Shown here: positions 4,348 through 5,437 of the stretch, piece after piece
Numbering within the stretch: the stretch's first letter is position 1
How the letters are laid out: each line of letters opens with the position of its first letter
Origin: an uncultured Fibrobacterota bacterium
GTDB taxonomy: Bacteria > Fibrobacterota > Chitinivibrionia > Chitinivibrionales > CAIOZP01
Assembly: GCA_903862805.1 (NCBI GenBank)
Contig: CAIOZP010000740.1
Coordinates: forward strand, 1-5,437
Direction: 5' to 3'
DNA: 5,437 nucleotides
Notes under the pieces: generated by a model
The model's input: the letters and a program-made list of their open reading frames with translations, nothing else
Told to the model about the DNA's origin: nothing
The model's database searches: none
Position numbers and translations under genes: made by a program

Positions 4348-5437
4348 TCAGACAATAATATTTCGAAGCTCGGCAAAACGACCGGCAAGATCGTCGAAAC
4401 GCTCCAGCCTTGGCTTTGTCACCGCCTCGAGTTTTTCAACCGCAGTTCTGGCTTCTTCCGACTGTATACGCGCGGATTCTGACAACTGGGAAACAAACTT
4501 TTGCGCCTCGGTTGTATATACTGAAAAGGCTTCGCTGATGCGTGCGGTAAGGGCATCAGCCACCCGTGAAATCGCAAGATCCATTCCGGAACTGATCTGC
4601 GACATATAATGTGCCTGAAGTATCGCGGCACGCTTGTCGCCACCGGCCAGAACATCTCCGAAAGAAGAGCGGTGCGGAAGAAGAATCAGTTCGAGGAAAC
4701 TCTGCGAAGATTCGCAAGTGTCAATTTGTATTGTATCGGGCGGACAAACCTTTAGCTCGACTCCACCGGTAAAATTCAGTGCGAGCCTTGTCATGGCGTC
4801 AGACGAAACGGTTCCGTATTTGGCGGCTGCACGGGCAGCATCGTTTACAAGCGAAGTGAAAAGCGAACCAAGCCACTCGTCAAGCATCGGACAGACCGCC
4901 GCAGAAATGATCGTCTCGGCTTTCTGGATACCGGCCTGTGCAATGATCTTGGAAAGTCTCGTCTCGATAAGCGGCTTTGCGGAAGCCAGTTTTCGCTCGG
5001 CCGATTTCCTGCATTCGCCTATCACAACACTGCGCTCGGAATAAACCTTTTCTATCGCAGGAAGAAGCGTCTCTTCGATTGCGACAAGCGTTGCCGACGA
5101 CTTCTTTTCTATCTCTATTGCCGCGGCCAGTGGCTCAAGAATCTCGCTTCGACGTTTTGAAATCCCAATACCGATTCCGTCAATAGCGTTCTTGAGCTTG
5201 CTCGACAAAGCCTCGGACAGCGCGAAGTATTTCTCTTTGAGAAGGAACTCGATTATTTCCTCTTCGATCCGCTTTAGTCCGCTCTTCGCACGCATATCCT
5301 GCGAGTTGGGCGAGTTGATACAGTTGCGGGCCGAAACCGGATACAAGGTGATACCCTTTCCGAATCCGAACCGTGAATCAAGCGTCTCGATTATGAATTC
5401 GGTAGTCGCGGTCAGCTCCTCGGAATCAAGGAGATCG
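4348..5437 (-). CDS. Bacterial dynamin-like GTPase, 5'-truncated by window (end of G domain and helical stalk)
   Basis: The frame is open to the window edge, so 362 C-terminal residues are visible; the TTG at 5346 is internal. The first residues DLLDSEELTATTEFIIETL followed by ITLYPVSAR (PVSAR at 5326-5340) match the stretch after the N/T-K-x-D (G4) motif and the G5 motif of dynamin-family GTPases, then K-S-G-L-x-x-I-E-E-x-I-x-x-F-L-L-K-E-K-Y, the usual link into the stalk. The rest is long amphipathic helices (EEIIEFL to the C-terminus) with coiled-coil character, especially the last 90 residues. No strongly hydrophobic paddle is obvious in the visible part. Such proteins bind GTP and remodel or tether membranes. 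The P-loop and switch motifs lie outside the window. It is first of the visible - strand block, 27 bases before the exported membrane protein. A long-coiled-coil GTPase of another family is the main alternative. Confidence 0.75.
   Translation of the reverse strand, partial: DLLDSEELTATTEFIIETLDSRFGFGKGITLYPVSARNCINSPNSQDMRAKSGLKRIEEEIIEFLLKEKYFALSEALSSKLKNAIDGIGIGISKRRSEILEPLAAAIEIEKKSSATLVAIEETLLPAIEKVYSERSVVIGECRKSAERKLASAKPLIETRLSKIIAQAGIQKAETIISAAVCPMLDEWLGSLFTSLVNDAARAAAKYGTVSSDAMTRLALNFTGGVELKVCPPDTIQIDTCESSQSFLELILLPHRSSFGDVLAGGDKRAAILQAHYMSQISSGMDLAISRVADALTARISEAFSVYTTEAQKFVSQLSESARIQSEEARTAVEKLEAVTKPRLERFDDLAGRFAELRNIIV

Noticed and set aside
363..5437. DGR template repeat or reverse transcriptase downstream of the variable region
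   Set aside because: I looked for an A-rich copy of the RSA...TPD block and for reverse transcriptase motifs on both strands and saw neither.

Overview
The window carries the end of one gene and one complete small gene on the + strand (left), a long repeat-filled intergenic stretch, and a three-gene block on the - strand (right). The left and right gene sets converge on the repeats. No rRNA, tRNA, transposase or CRISPR array is visible. A moderate-GC genome rich in dispersed inverted repeats, a sulfatase-modifying-factor type protein, a small LTPE...LPK protein of a kind I recall from Bacteroidota/Chlorobi-type genomes, and a bacterial dynamin together suggest a member of the FCB superphylum (Bacteroidota, Chlorobi/Ignavibacteria, Fibrobacterota neighbourhood). 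That placement is inference and weak.

Positions 3-362 hold the C-terminal 119 residues of an FGE-sulfatase/C-type-lectin-fold protein. Its last third looks like the variable region of a diversity-generating retroelement (DGR) target: about 15 positions where related proteins often carry Asn instead hold F, S, G, D or Y, all in codons ending in C or T. No reverse transcriptase or template repeat lies in the window, so any DGR would act from elsewhere. An imperfect hairpin (372-452) follows the stop, then a 115-bp element with 42-bp inverted arms (466-580).

Positions 670-1146 encode a 158-residue soluble helical protein with a strong ribosome binding site. Twelve bases after its stop begins an array of eleven 21-bp repeats (1159-1389), with a 63-bp higher-order pattern and a dyad-symmetric core. 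Next come three relatives of a dispersed G-rich/C-rich hairpin repeat (1387-1627) and a second, unrelated array of six 21-bp repeats (1634-1759).

On the - strand, probably one transcription unit read right to left, are a dynamin-like GTPase (5' end outside the window), an exported protein with a soluble domain and four hydrophobic segments, and a PLP-dependent aminotransferase of the LysN/MocR-like class. Gaps are only 27 and 39 bases. The first two could act together at the membrane. The aminotransferase looks metabolic and may only share the transcript.

The best leads are the probable DGR-diversified 3' end with its downstream hairpin and the two independent 21-bp (two helical turns) arrays in one intergenic region.
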